A stretch of DNA of 14,315 nucleotides, taken from Paracoccaceae bacterium (lineage in GTDB: Bacteria > Pseudomonadota > Alphaproteobacteria > Rhodobacterales > Rhodobacteraceae). The position numbers were made by a program, and so were the translations under genes. Shown here one piece after another: positions 14,057-14,315 of this stretch. Below the pieces are notes generated by a model. The model saw only the letters and a list, made by a program, of their open reading frames with translations, was not told the origin of the DNA and searched no databases. Each line of letters begins with the position of its first letter. Positions within the stretch are counted from its first letter, which is position 1. The stretch is taken from positions 1 through 14,315 of the forward strand of contig JALQUQ010000027.1 of NCBI GenBank assembly GCA_023263735.1, read 5' to 3'.

Positions 14057-14315
14057 CCAATCAGCGGCGCAGGATCACCCGGCGCCAATTCCTCAAAATC
14101 GAAATTGTCCAACCGACGCGCCCGTTTCGTGGCCTTTTCCGAACTGATGCGGATTTCTTCCAGATCCTTGGCCGCCTGACCAAAATGGCGATCCAGATTT
14201 TCGACCCGCGTTCCCAAACGTTCCACATCGCCGTACAGCAAGGCCAGTTCCTTGCGGATCGCCCCTGCTTGTTCCCGCATGCGCGCATCTTTCAGAACGG
14301 CCCGCATCGTGTTCA
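14041..14315 (-). CDS. rmuC: DNA recombination protein RmuC, C-terminal end (runs out of the right edge)
   Basis: The last 91 codons are visible; the frame remains open to the window edge (Asn-Thr before the Met at 14305-14307), so that Met is internal. The fragment is a charged helical region (AIRKELALLYGDVERLGTRV) followed by KATKRARRLDNFDFEEL. This corresponds to the helical tail of RmuC after its nuclease-like domain; E. coli RmuC has REIARQAGALYDKF in the same place. By family knowledge RmuC limits recombination at inverted repeats. The catalytic domain lies outside the window, so its integrity is unknown. It converges with the phosphatase gene, 21 bp apart. Confidence 0.8.
   Translation of the reverse strand, partial: NTMRAVLKDARMREQAGAIRKELALLYGDVERLGTRVENLDRHFGQAAKDLEEIRISSEKATKRARRLDNFDFEELAPGDPAPLIGRPAE

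Overview
The window reads as a chromosomal segment of an alphaproteobacterium, most likely a Rhodobacterales (Roseobacter-group) species. The grounds are the GC-rich coding style, the wording of recognisable proteins (YidC, OxyR, TtcA, NAG kinase) and the gene set around rpmH. Genus and species cannot be told from this sequence. No insertion sequence, phage gene, CRISPR array or plasmid function was seen.

Layout. The left edge holds the last codons of an OxyR-type regulator (+), then a tRNA-Arg(ACG) on the minus strand with its own promoter. From about 4037 down to 470 a tightly packed minus-strand operon encodes a TVP38/TMEM64 membrane protein, a MerA/Lpd-like flavin disulfide oxidoreductase (4-nt overlap) and an orphan membrane histidine kinase. 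From about 4219 the plus strand carries rpmH-rnpA-yidD, the ribosomal protein L34 / RNase P protein / membrane-insertion cluster. This collides tail to tail, with a 30-bp coding overlap, with a long minus-strand block read from 11815 down to 5140: SDR dehydrogenase, ttcA, a GGDEF(degenerate)-EAL protein, yidC, a MOSC-domain protein and engB. The last three are joined by 4-nt overlaps. From 11938 the plus strand resumes with argB, a small Fe-S protein (GTGA overlap with argB) and a SixA-like phosphatase, meeting the C-terminal end of rmuC (-) over a hairpin at the right edge.

How the parts fit. rpmH, rnpA, yidD, yidC and engB serve translation, tRNA processing, membrane protein insertion and 50S assembly, and ttcA adds tRNA thiolation. 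In related genomes, as I remember them, rnpA/yidD, yidC, MOSC, engB and argB lie in one direction. Here the block from engB to the SDR gene faces the other way between yidD and argB, which suggests a local inversion.

The most interesting single gene is the 218-residue protein downstream of argB. Its C-terminal third is a cysteine-rich dicluster ferredoxin. Its N-terminal two thirds look, from memory, like the cobalamin-binding fold of CblC/MMACHC and of the core of epoxyqueuosine reductase QueG. This is a by-eye assignment and needs a profile or structure comparison.
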